From assembly GCA_026416875.1 (NCBI GenBank), contig JAOAEI010000003.1:1-61616 (forward strand): DNA of 61,616 nt, given 5' to 3'. Each line of letters opens with the position of its first letter. Within the stretch, counting starts at the first letter, position 1. This DNA comes from Caloramator sp. (GTDB lineage Bacteria > Bacillota > Clostridia > Clostridiales > Caloramatoraceae). Below the pieces are notes generated by a model, which ran no database searches, had not been told where the DNA came from, and saw only the letters and a program-made list of their open reading frames with translations. Both the position numbers and the translations under genes were made by a program. This document shows, piece after piece, positions 22,172-30,629 of the stretch.

Positions 22172-23863
22172 ATGATTCTATTCTTTGACGCAGAGGTTTT
22201 CTTGGCGGATTGGCTCTTCGTCATATTAGATCCTGAAAAACATAAAAAGTATGTCTTCATAAATGATGCTAAGAAATTAGCATCATTTTATGAAGAACAT
22301 AAAGACTATATATGGATAGGCTATAACAGCCACCATTATGACCAGTATATTTTAAAAGGTATCCTTTGTGGTTTCAACCCTTATGACATTTCAAATTATA
22401 TTATATCAGAAAAAAAGCCAGGATGGCAGTATAGTTCTCTGTTAAAAGATATACAACTTAATGAATTTGACATAATGACAACAACGCATGGTTTAAAAGA
22501 ACTTGAAGGCTTTATGGGAAATGATATTAGAGAAAGCAGTGTTAGCTTTTCAATAGATAGGAAGTTAACAGATGAAGAATTAGAGGAAGTTGTTAAATAT
22601 TGTACCCATGACGTAGAACAAACAATGGAGATATTTTTACACAGAAAAGAAGAATTTGAAACTCATGTAGCATTACTTAATGCATTTAAACTACCACTTA
22701 AATATATAAGTAAGACAAAGGCCCAGCTTGCAGCAATAATATTAAATGCAAAGAAAACAAATAGGGATGATGAATTTGATTTAGAAATACCAAGTAATTT
22801 AAGGATAAATAAATATACTGAAGTTCTTGATTGGTATAGGGATTCTAATAACCATAACTATGAAAAATATTTAGAAATAGATATAAGTGGTGTTTTACAT
22901 GTATTTGCTTGGGGAGGACTACATGGTGCAAAAGAAAAATATATAGGTGAAGGAATAATATTAAACGTTGATGTAGTTTCATTTTATCCAACACTTATGA
23001 TAGAATATGGATTTTTATCAAGAAATGTAGTTGATTCTAATTTATATAAACAAATATATGAAGAAAGAATTAGATTAAAGGCTGAAAATAACCCTCTGCA
23101 TAAGCTATATAAAATTGTTTTAAATTCTACCTATGGTGCTATGAAACATAAATATAACAACCTATATGACCCAAGGCAGGCTAATAACGTGTGTGTAGTT
23201 GGGCAACTTCTTTTATTGGATTTAATAGAGAAGTTAGAACCGCACTGGATGTTAATTCAATCTAATACTGACGGTTTGATAGGGAAAATAAAAAGGATAT
23301 CAGATTTAGACAAAATTAAAGAAATATGCAGAGAATGGGAAGAAAGAACTCATATGAAACTTGAATTTGAAACTTTTAAGAAGATATATCAAAAGGATGT
23401 AAACAACTATATTTTAATTCATGAAGATGGAAGTTTTAAATCAAAGGGAGCTTATGTTAAAACTTTAAATGAAATAGACAATGACCTTCCAATTGTTAAT
23501 ATGGCATTAAAAGAATATTTTATAAACAAAACACCAGTAGAAGAAACAATTAATAACTGCAAAGACTTATTAATGTTTCAAAAGGTAGTTAAGCTAACCT
23601 ATAAATATTCACATGCCTTATATGGGGACAAACCATTAAAGGAAAAAACATTAAGAGTTTTTGCATCAAAGAATGAGGATGATAAAGGTGTATTTAAAGT
23701 TAAACCAAATGGCAGAGTTGAAAAAATAGCAAATACACCAGAAAAATGTTTTATATTAAATGACAGTGTAATAGGGAAAAGAGTTCCAAGACGCCTTGAT
23801 AAAGAGTGGTATATAAATTTAGCAAAGAAAAGAATTGAGGATTTTGTGGGTAAAGTAGATTAA
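22172..23863 (+). CDS. Phage DNA polymerase, family B-like
   Basis: DVVSFYPTLMIEYG (DxxSLYPS), KIVLNSTYGAMK (KxxxNSxYG), SNTDGLI (DTD); N-terminal 3'-5' exo FFDAEVF/IGYNSHHYD. Confidence 0.85.
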   Translation: MILFFDAEVFLADWLFVILDPEKHKKYVFINDAKKLASFYEEHKDYIWIGYNSHHYDQYILKGILCGFNPYDISNYIISEKKPGWQYSSLLKDIQLNEFDIMTTTHGLKELEGFMGNDIRESSVSFSIDRKLTDEELEEVVKYCTHDVEQTMEIFLHRKEEFETHVALLNAFKLPLKYISKTKAQLAAIILNAKKTNRDDEFDLEIPSNLRINKYTEVLDWYRDSNNHNYEKYLEIDISGVLHVFAWGGLHGAKEKYIGEGIILNVDVVSFYPTLMIEYGFLSRNVVDSNLYKQIYEERIRLKAENNPLHKLYKIVLNSTYGAMKHKYNNLYDPRQANNVCVVGQLLLLDLIEKLEPHWMLIQSNTDGLIGKIKRISDLDKIKEICREWEERTHMKLEFETFKKIYQKDVNNYILIHEDGSFKSKGAYVKTLNEIDNDLPIVNMALKEYFINKTPVEETINNCKDLLMFQKVVKLTYKYSHALYGDKPLKEKTLRVFASKNEDDKGVFKVKPNGRVEKIANTPEKCFILNDSVIGKRVPRRLDKEWYINLAKKRIEDFVGKVD

Positions 23864-24115
23864 CTTTATGAAAAAATTATATATAAGGAAAACTTATATT
23901 TACTGTTAAAAATGATTTCTAATTTGGTATGTTTATACCAAAATAAGCTTAAAACAGATAAATTTAAATAAAAAATTATTAGAATCATAGGCTAATATGG
24001 TAGGTTTTGAATGTAATTTGGTATGTTTTATATACCATAAATAGCCTTAAAACATACCAAAATAGATATGTTTTGGTATATAAAACAACCATTTAATCTG
24101 GATTAAACTAACAAG

Positions 24116-26023
24116 GTGGTGTGTAATTTGGAAATATTTAAAGGTTATATTAAGACTAATGGTAAGAAACCTTTAGAGCCTTATCGTAATAAAAAATCCT
24201 TTTATAACTATGAATATATTCGTAGAACGAGTGGAGATTATGCGGGTATTCTTGCTGATGGTATGGTTCAAATTGATATAGATGATGAAAGTGAAGCAAA
24301 ACTGGTAAAAAAGATTATAGAAGATTTAGATATTAAATGTGCGATTTTAAAGACAACAAGAGGTATTCATTTTTATTTTAGAAATAAAGCAGTTAATAAA
24401 AAACAAACAAAAATAATGACTCCAATAGGAGTAAAAGTAGATGTGGCAATAGGGGAACAAAATGCATTAGTACCTATAAAGGTAAATGGTGAGACAAGAA
24501 GGTGGCTAAATAAAATTAATACTATTGAAGAAATTGACTTTCTTCCAGAGTGGTTAATTCCTATTAGTAAGAAAAACGTTCCAGATTTTATCAATCTAAA
24601 AGAAGGTGACGGAAGAAACCAGCAGCTTTTTAATTATATATTAACCCTTCAATCAGAAGGGTTTAGTAAAGATAGTATAAGAAATATTATAACTATCATA
24701 AACAAATATATTTTAAAAGAACCATTAGACCAAAGGGAACTTGATACAATACTTCGTGATGAGGCGTTTTTAAAACAGTCTTTTTATAATAAGTCAAGGT
24801 TTCTTCACGACAAGTTTGCAAGGTTTATTAAGGATGAAGAACATATTATAAAAATAAACAACCAGCTTCATATATTTAAAGACGGTATATATGTAAGCGA
24901 CCCTTTAATTATAGAAGCTGCTATGATAAAGCACCTGCCAGAATTAAATAAAGCAAAGCGAATGGAGACATTAAATTACCTTGAACTAATAACAAATACA
25001 GTATCGCCAAGTAGAGAAGATTATAACAAAATTGCATTTAACAATGGAGTATATGACATATCGGATAATACATTTAAGGAACATTCCTACCAATATATTA
25101 TCACTAATAAAATCCCTTGGGATTATAATCCAAATGCTTATTCAGAACTTGCAGATAAAACATTAAACAAAATAAGCTGCAACGATGCTGAAATTAGAAG
25201 TCTTCTTGAAGAACTTATAGGATACACATTCTATAGAAGAAACATAATAGGAAAGGCTTTTATACTAACTGGAGAAAAACAAAATGGTAAATCAACATTT
25301 TTAGATATGATAACGACCCTGCTTGGGACAGGCAATATTTCAGCACTCGATTTAAAAGAACTTGGAGAAAGGTTTAAAACAGCAGAACTATTTGGTAAAC
25401 TTGCAAATATTGGTGATGATATAGGTGATGAATTTATAGCAGAGCCGTCGTTTTTTAAGAAACTTGTTACAGGAGATAGAATCAATGCAGAGAAAAAAGG
25501 AAGGGATCCATTTGATTTTAATAACTATGCGAAATTATTATTCTCTGCAAATAATATTCCAAGGATAAGAGACAAAACAGGAGCAGTTCAAAGAAGACTT
25601 CTAATAATACCTTTCAATGCAAAGTTTACTGAAGATGACCCTGATTTTAGACCAGAAATTGCTTTTGAGTTAAAAACAAGAGAGGTAATGGAATATTTAA
25701 TTTTATTAGGAATAGAAGGACTTAAGAGGGTAAAGAAAAATAAGAAATTTACAAAGTCTATTGAAGTTGAAAAAGAATTAAAAGAATATGAAAAAATGAA
25801 TAATCCAATAATTGAGTTTTATGAGGACTATGAAGAAGAAATAGGAAATCAGCCAACCAAGGAAGTGTACAAGAAGTATCTTGAGTTTTGTATAAATAAC
25901 AATAATCAGCCGTTAAGCCAGATAGAGTTTTCAAGGCAGATTGTTAAAAGGTTTGGATTTAAAATTGAAGATAAAAAAGTTAATGGAAAGAAATATAGAA
26001 TATTTGTAAAAATACAAAATTAA
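24116..26023 (+). CDS. Phage primase-helicase (prim-pol + D5/SF3 helicase)
   Basis: GDYAGILADGMVQIDIDDE prim-pol-like; LTGEKQNGKSTFLDMITTLLG; GDDIGDEF; LFSANNIPRIRDKTGAVQRRLLIIPF. Confidence 0.88.
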   Translation: MVCNLEIFKGYIKTNGKKPLEPYRNKKSFYNYEYIRRTSGDYAGILADGMVQIDIDDESEAKLVKKIIEDLDIKCAILKTTRGIHFYFRNKAVNKKQTKIMTPIGVKVDVAIGEQNALVPIKVNGETRRWLNKINTIEEIDFLPEWLIPISKKNVPDFINLKEGDGRNQQLFNYILTLQSEGFSKDSIRNIITIINKYILKEPLDQRELDTILRDEAFLKQSFYNKSRFLHDKFARFIKDEEHIIKINNQLHIFKDGIYVSDPLIIEAAMIKHLPELNKAKRMETLNYLELITNTVSPSREDYNKIAFNNGVYDISDNTFKEHSYQYIITNKIPWDYNPNAYSELADKTLNKISCNDAEIRSLLEELIGYTFYRRNIIGKAFILTGEKQNGKSTFLDMITTLLGTGNISALDLKELGERFKTAELFGKLANIGDDIGDEFIAEPSFFKKLVTGDRINAEKKGRDPFDFNNYAKLLFSANNIPRIRDKTGAVQRRLLIIPFNAKFTEDDPDFRPEIAFELKTREVMEYLILLGIEGLKRVKKNKKFTKSIEVEKELKEYEKMNNPIIEFYEDYEEEIGNQPTKEVYKKYLEFCINNNNQPLSQIEFSRQIVKRFGFKIEDKKVNGKKYRIFVKIQN

Positions 26024-26029
26024 GATTAA

Positions 26030-26214
26030 GGTTCAAGATGAGTTCAACATAAGTCCAAGATAGGTTCAAGATTGTAGATAAGTAATATCAAGGTGGTTCA
26101 AGATGTTCAAGATGTGTATATTACTTATTATCAACTTTATATATAAATATAAAATTAATATATGTATATATAAAAAGAAATATATATATCTTTAACTTAT
26201 CTTGAACTCGAACC
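26030..26214. repeat. Iteron-like GGTTCAAGAT repeats plus AT-rich tract (candidate replication origin)
   Basis: GTTCAAGAT-type units start at 26031, 26042, 26053, 26064 (11-bp period), 26096, 26105; inverted copy ATCTTGAAC at 26199; AT-rich segment 26114-26190. Confidence 0.6.
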
Positions 26215-26248
26215 TGTAAAAAAATAACAAATAATGGAGGTTAAAATA

Positions 26249-26500
26249 ATGACAAGAAAAGCAAATGATAAAGGCGGTAAAGATTTAAAGAATTGCTTTG
26301 CATATAAAAACAGAAGGTGCTTGATTTTAAAATCTAAAAATTGTTATGATTGCCCATTCTATAAAACAAGAGAGGAATATAAAGAAGACCGCAGGAAAGC
26401 ATTACACAGAATTAATAAGCTTGATGAGGAGACAAGGATTAAAATTATTGAGAAATACTACTTAGACATATTAAATGCTTTGGATACTGTGGAAAAGTGA
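26249..26500 (+). CDS. Small Cys-rich phage protein
   Basis: NCFAYKNRRCLILKSKNCYDCPFYKTREEY; start at internal ATG with RBS. Confidence 0.6.
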   Translation: MTRKANDKGGKDLKNCFAYKNRRCLILKSKNCYDCPFYKTREEYKEDRRKALHRINKLDEETRIKIIEKYYLDILNALDTVEK

Positions 26501-26530
26501 TACTCAAATACAGTTAGGGAGGAAGGTACT

Positions 26531-26953
26531 ATGAATGCTAAAGAATTTTTAAGGCAGGCTATATGGCTTGATAAACTAATAAACAGCAAATTAGAACAGC
26601 TTGAAAAATTAGAGGCTTTGGCACAAAAGACGACAGTTGAATTATCAAAAGAAAAGGTGTCAGGGGGAAACGGTTCAACAAGTTCTATGGAGAACGTTGT
26701 GGTAAAGATAGTGGAATTAAAAAAAGAAATTAATAATGACATAGATAGATTAATTGATATAAAAAGAGAAATCAGTCAGATTATTTCAAACATAGATGAC
26801 CCAAGCCATCAACTGATTCTTGAAATGAGGTATGTAAACAACAGGGATTGGGAAGAGATAGCAGAGGAGATAGGATACGATATTAGATGGACATTAAAAT
26901 TACATGGTAGAGCATTAAAGGAAGTTGATGAAATATTAAAAACAGGACACTAA
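26531..26953 (+). CDS. DUF1492/ArpU-like phage transcriptional regulator
   Basis: RLIDIKREISQIISNIDDPSHQLILEMRYVNNRDWEEIAEEIGYDIRWTLKLHGRAL, sigma-70 region-4-like HTH. Confidence 0.75.
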   Translation: MNAKEFLRQAIWLDKLINSKLEQLEKLEALAQKTTVELSKEKVSGGNGSTSSMENVVVKIVELKKEINNDIDRLIDIKREISQIISNIDDPSHQLILEMRYVNNRDWEEIAEEIGYDIRWTLKLHGRALKEVDEILKTGH

Positions 26954-27012
26954 AATTCGCAAAAATTCACTAAAGTTCATTGAAAGACACTATTGATTTA
27001 TGATATTATTAG
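26948..27012 (+). promoter_or_regulatory. Candidate activator-dependent promoter 1: five CACT-type 10-bp repeats then TTATGATATTATT
   Basis: CACTAAAATT/CGCAAAAATT/CACTAAAGTT/CATTGAAAGA/CACTATTGAT in exact 10-bp register. Confidence 0.6.
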
Positions 27013-27060
27013 AATGTGAAGATTTGTATGAAGAGTATGGCGAGGGTAAATATTATTATT

Positions 27061-27096
27061 AAAGCTCTGAAGTTATAACACTTTAGGGCTTTTTTA
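27061..27096 (+). terminator. Terminator downstream of promoter 1
   Basis: AAAGCTCTGAAGTtataacACTTTAGGGCTTTTTT (with G.U pairs). Confidence 0.7.
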
Positions 27097-27120
27097 ATTC
27101 AAAATTCATTTTAAAGAGGG

Positions 27121-27168
27121 CACTAAAAGACACTAGAAGCCACTCTTGACTTATGATATAGTTAAAAT
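27121..27168 (+). promoter_or_regulatory. Candidate activator-dependent promoter 2: three CACT-type 10-bp repeats then TTATGATATAGTTAAAAT
   Basis: CACTAAAAGA/CACTAGAAGC/CACTCTTGAC at 27121, 27131, 27141. Confidence 0.6.
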
Positions 27169-27171
27169 AGA

Positions 27172-27206
27172 GAAGCTATTGCAGAAAAATCTGCGATGGC
27201 TTTTTT
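27172..27206 (+). terminator. Terminator/attenuator downstream of promoter 2
   Basis: GAAGCTATTGCAGAaaaaTCTGCGATGGCTTTTTT. Confidence 0.7.
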
Positions 27207-27228
27207 CTTTTATGGAGGTTTTGAAGAT

Positions 27229-27393
27229 ATGATACTTGAAAAAATAGAAATGCTAAACAGAAAAGATGCAATAAAAAAGCTTGTAGCAAAAGGTTACACA
27301 AAGAAAGAAGCAACGAAGTTATATGAAACTTGGAGAGATAACTATGTTAGGGGGATTGATTTAAGTGCCAAGAAAACCAAAACGTCCTTGTAG
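27229..27393 (+). CDS. Small phage protein
   Basis: MILEKIEMLNRKDAIKKLVAKGYTKKEATKLYE; start moved to 27229 (RBS GGAGG), downstream of terminator. Confidence 0.55.
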   Translation: MILEKIEMLNRKDAIKKLVAKGYTKKEATKLYETWRDNYVRGIDLSAKKTKTSL

Positions 27394-27745
27394 CTATCCT
27401 GGTTGTCCTGAACTTACTGAAGGAAGGTATTGTGAAAAACATGAGAAAGAGATGGCAAGGGAATACAATAGAAACAACAGGACCTACAAGTATTTATACA
27501 ACACTGCAAGGTGGAAACGACTAAGAATACAGTTTTTAAAAGAGCATCCCTTATGTGTTGAATGTGGAAAGCATGGAATAATTAAAGCTGCAGAGGTAGT
27601 TGACCACATAATACCCCATAAAGGTAACAAAGAATTGTTTTGGGATGAAGAAAACCTGCAGTCATTATGCAAGGAGTGCCACGATAGAAAAACAGCTAAA
27701 GAAGATGGGAGATGGGGAGAGAAAAATAAATTGTATAAATATTGA
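27365..27745 (+). CDS. HNH endonuclease
   Basis: HPLCVECGKHGIIKAAEVVDHIIPHKGNKELFWDEENLQSLCKECHDRKTAKE; precedes terminase module. Confidence 0.92.
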   Translation: MPRKPKRPCSYPGCPELTEGRYCEKHEKEMAREYNRNNRTYKYLYNTARWKRLRIQFLKEHPLCVECGKHGIIKAAEVVDHIIPHKGNKELFWDEENLQSLCKECHDRKTAKEDGRWGEKNKLYKY

Positions 27746-27844
27746 AAGAAAATGTGGATAACCTGTTAATTGTGTGGACAATTGCGACAGATAGCAACAA
27801 ATTTAGACAAGAATAGAAATAAGCAATAGCTTGCTTTAAAACCA

Positions 27845-27955
27845 TAGGGAAGGGGGGTATAAATCTCTACACCTTGAGCCGCAAGGTCGGGCGGACACCT
27901 TTACGCTAAAATTCGCGAAATTACAGGGCGGGGGTTAAGTGGCCTCAGGCCTTGA
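27845..27955. other. Candidate cos-region: locally GC-rich non-coding DNA with palindromes
   Basis: GGGAAGGGGGGTATAAATCTCTACACC...TTCGCGAA (27912-27919)...GGCCTCAGGCC (27941-27951); lies after HNH gene. Confidence 0.4.
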
Positions 27956-28028
27956 AAAATAAAGGTTTTTACATATAAAAATTAAGGGTATTTTAAAGCA
28001 AATTTTAAAGTTTTAGGGGAGTGGTTTT

Positions 28029-29273
28029 GTGGAGGTAAAAAAGATAGCCATAGAGAATATAAAAGCTGCAAAGTATAATCCAAGGAAAAAGTTAAAACCT
28101 GGTGATGTTGAATATGAAAAATTAAAAAGGTCCATAAAAGAGTTTGGCTATGTTGAGCCTATTATTTGGAACCAAAGAACAGGAAATATAGTAGGAGGGC
28201 ATCAAAGGTTTACTGTTTTAAAAAATGAAGGATATAAAGAAGTTGATTGTGTTGTAGTTGATTTATGTGAGCAAGAAGAAAAGGCCCTTAATATCGCACT
28301 TAACAAAATACATGGTGAATGGGATTTGCCTTTATTAAAAGACCTTTTAGAAGACTTAGATAAATCTATGTTTGATGTTTCATTAACAGGCTTTGAGGCT
28401 GCAGAGATAGAAGAGATTTTTTCAAAAGTCCATGATAAAGAAGTAAAAGATGATGAATTTGATGCAGATAAAGCACTAGAGGAAATAAAGGAGCCTATAA
28501 CTAAATATGGTGATGTATGGCTTTTAGGAAAACATAGATTAATGTGTGGAGATTCAACACTACTTCATGATGTTTTAACTTTGCTTGATGGAAAGAAAGC
28601 AAATATATGTGTTACTGACCCTCCATACAATGTTAACTATGAAGGCGGAACAGAAGATAAGCTAAAGATTATGAATGATAAGATGGACAATAATAAGTTT
28701 TATGAATTTTTACTTTCAGCTTTTAAAAATATATTTGAAGTTTTAGACGATGGTGCTGCGGTCTATGTTTTTCATGCAGACACAGAAGGACTCAATTTTA
28801 GAAAAGCTTTTAAAGAAGCAGGATTCCACCTTGCTAATGTTTGTATATGGGCCAAGAACAGTATGGTTTTAGGAAGGTCTGATTATCAGTGGCAGCATGA
28901 GCCAATACTTTATGGGTGGAAGCCAACAGGAAAGCACAGATGGTATGCAGATAGAAAACAGACGACTATTTGGAACTACGATAGGCCTTCAAGAAATGCA
29001 GAACATCCAACAATGAAACCGGTGCCGCTTATTGCATATCCGATAAAAAATAGCAGCATGACAAACTGCATAGTATTTGACCCTTTTGGTGGAAGCGGTT
29101 CAACTTTGATAGCAGCTGAAGAAACAGGAAGAATATGCTACACAATGGAGCTGGATCCTAAATATTGCGATGTTATAGTGAAAAGATATTTAGAATATAC
29201 GCAGGATGTTGATAATGTGTTTTTGATAAGGGATGGTGAAAAGATTTTATATAAAGATTCAATTAAAAGTTGA
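28029..29273 (+). CDS. ParB-domain/DNA methyltransferase fusion
   Basis: N-term ParB-like (NPRKKLKPGDVEYEKLKRSIKEFGYVEPIIWN...GGHQRF), C-term N-4/N-6 MTase VTDPPYNVNYEGG...DPFGGSGSTLIAAEETGR. Confidence 0.92.
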   Translation: MEVKKIAIENIKAAKYNPRKKLKPGDVEYEKLKRSIKEFGYVEPIIWNQRTGNIVGGHQRFTVLKNEGYKEVDCVVVDLCEQEEKALNIALNKIHGEWDLPLLKDLLEDLDKSMFDVSLTGFEAAEIEEIFSKVHDKEVKDDEFDADKALEEIKEPITKYGDVWLLGKHRLMCGDSTLLHDVLTLLDGKKANICVTDPPYNVNYEGGTEDKLKIMNDKMDNNKFYEFLLSAFKNIFEVLDDGAAVYVFHADTEGLNFRKAFKEAGFHLANVCIWAKNSMVLGRSDYQWQHEPILYGWKPTGKHRWYADRKQTTIWNYDRPSRNAEHPTMKPVPLIAYPIKNSSMTNCIVFDPFGGSGSTLIAAEETGRICYTMELDPKYCDVIVKRYLEYTQDVDNVFLIRDGEKILYKDSIKS

Positions 29274-29278
29274 CTTTA

Positions 29279-29320
29279 CCTGTGTTTAGAGTGATTAATG
29301 TAGTAATAAATAAACACAGG
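29279..29320 (+). promoter_or_regulatory. Hairpin leader copy 1 (CCTGTGTTT...AAACACAGG)
   Basis: 9-bp inverted repeat immediately 5' of GGGAGG RBS; near-identical to copy at 29582. Confidence 0.6.
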
Positions 29321-29332
29321 GAGGAAAATCAA

Positions 29333-29551
29333 ATGGAAGAATTTTATGTGATAACAATGAAAACGAAAACAGGAAAGGATATTTTTTTAAGCCTTTGGGA
29401 CGGAAACCCAAAATGGACATTTGATTTTAATAAAGGCTGCTACTGGGACTCAGAAGAGATGGCAGAAGAATTTGCAAAGAAATGGTTTAAAACCTTTAAA
29501 GGCTGGAATATAAAAGAAATAAAAGTAAATATACACAACTTAGGGCTTTAA
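29333..29551 (+). CDS. Small phage protein
   Basis: MEEFYVITMKTKTGKDIFLSLWDGNPKW; start at 29333 after RBS (track start 29270 lies in leader). Confidence 0.6.
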   Translation: MEEFYVITMKTKTGKDIFLSLWDGNPKWTFDFNKGCYWDSEEMAEEFAKKWFKTFKGWNIKEIKVNIHNLGL

Positions 29552-29563
29552 GCCCTTTTTCTT
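29541..29563 (+). terminator. Terminator AGGGCTTTAAGCCCTTTTT between the two leader-preceded genes
   Basis: Dyad plus T-run. Confidence 0.7.
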
Positions 29564-29581
29564 TTATAAAGCTTGACTTTA

Positions 29582-29622
29582 CCTGTGTTTAGAGTGATTA
29601 ATGTAGTAACAAAAAACACAGG
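29582..29622 (+). promoter_or_regulatory. Hairpin leader copy 2 (CCTGTGTTT...AAACACAGG)
   Basis: Near-identical repeat of 29279-29320 (CTGTGTTTAGAGTGATTAATGTAGTAA). Confidence 0.6.
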
Positions 29623-29627
29623 GAGGA

Positions 29628-30368
29628 ATGAAGATGGATAGAAAAGAAATGGTTAAAACCTTAAGTGAGATTTTAAATTTTCCTGCAAAGTATCTTGGAG
29701 CACCAAGATTTGCTTATGAAATTAAAACTCAAGATGAAATTTACACAATAGATAGGCAGGGCAATATTATAACTTCAGAAGGAAAGAAAGTTACACTTGA
29801 TGAAATTATAAAATCAATTCAACCTAAAGAAGAAAAAGACACTGATAGTATTAATTTAGAACTTCCAATAGAAAATCATAATGGCAGAAGTCTAAAAAAT
29901 GTTTTAAATATGCTTTACAGTAAGCAGCATCTAATTGTTAAAGCATTAGAATTAAAAGAATCTTTTATTGAAGAGGCATTTATTAAAAACTTAAATTTAA
30001 AGAAAATAGAAACTTTAGATGAATTTAAAGATGCTATTACTGAATTAGGAGTAGATGGATTAAAAGGAATATACTTTTACTTTGATAAAGGGACATTTAC
30101 ATTAAAGTTATTAGGTGAAAATATAACCAATGAGAAAATAAAGGCATTTATGAAACTTTCATCGTTAATAAATTCAAATGCTCAACAGTTAAAATACGCA
30201 TCATATAAACAGTCGCAGGAGGATAATCCTAAATATGCTTTTAGGACATGGCTAATTAGGCTTGGCATGAATGGAGATGAATATAAAGAGATACGAAAAA
30301 CACTTCTTTCAAATCTTGATGGGAACAGTGCATTTAGGAAAATATCAAAGGAAGGAAGTGTAGAGTAA
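29628..30368 (+). CDS. Phage protein of unknown function
   Basis: 246 aa, RBS GGGAGG, no family recognised. Confidence 0.6.
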   Translation: MKMDRKEMVKTLSEILNFPAKYLGAPRFAYEIKTQDEIYTIDRQGNIITSEGKKVTLDEIIKSIQPKEEKDTDSINLELPIENHNGRSLKNVLNMLYSKQHLIVKALELKESFIEEAFIKNLNLKKIETLDEFKDAITELGVDGLKGIYFYFDKGTFTLKLLGENITNEKIKAFMKLSSLINSNAQQLKYASYKQSQEDNPKYAFRTWLIRLGMNGDEYKEIRKTLLSNLDGNSAFRKISKEGSVE

Positions 30369-30583
30369 TGGATAAATTTTTTACTCAAAAAACTTGCGAC
30401 CGCTGTGGTGGAAGTTTGAAGGGTGGAAGAATAATGTCAATGTATAATGAGGACTGCATTTGCTTAAGTTGCAAGGAAAAGGAAATGAAACGAAAGGATT
30501 ATAAGAAAGCAGTAGAAGCTGAATTAGAAGAAATTAAAAGAGGTAATTATAACTATAAGGGAATAGAAGGTGAAAGAAAATAA
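30368..30583 (+). CDS. Small zinc-ribbon phage protein
   Basis: CDRCGGSLKGGRIMSMYNEDCICLSCKEKE (CxxC...CxxC). Confidence 0.7.
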   Translation: MDKFFTQKTCDRCGGSLKGGRIMSMYNEDCICLSCKEKEMKRKDYKKAVEAELEEIKRGNYNYKGIEGERK

Positions 30584-30587
30584 GTTT

Positions 30588-30616
30588 AAGAGTCTACATA
30601 TGTAGGCTCTTTTATT
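30588..30616 (+). terminator. Terminator immediately upstream of terS
   Basis: AAGAGTCTACATATGTAGGCTCTTTTATTTT. Confidence 0.6.
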
Positions 30617-30629
30617 TTAGAACAAGGAG

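Noticed and set aside
26030-26113. Coding tandem repeat at the iteron cluster
   Set aside because: No ORF spans it; repeats are 11 bp (not a multiple of 3) and lie between two genes.
26948-27150. CRISPR-like array from the regularly spaced CACT units
   Set aside because: Units are contiguous 10-bp degenerate repeats without spacers and sit before a -10 box; regulatory repeats fit better. No CRISPR array was seen elsewhere in the window.
28029-29273. ParB-methyltransferase as part of a new RM or partition system
   Set aside because: ParB/MTase fusions are common solitary phage methylases near terminase modules; no partner nuclease specific to it is visible.
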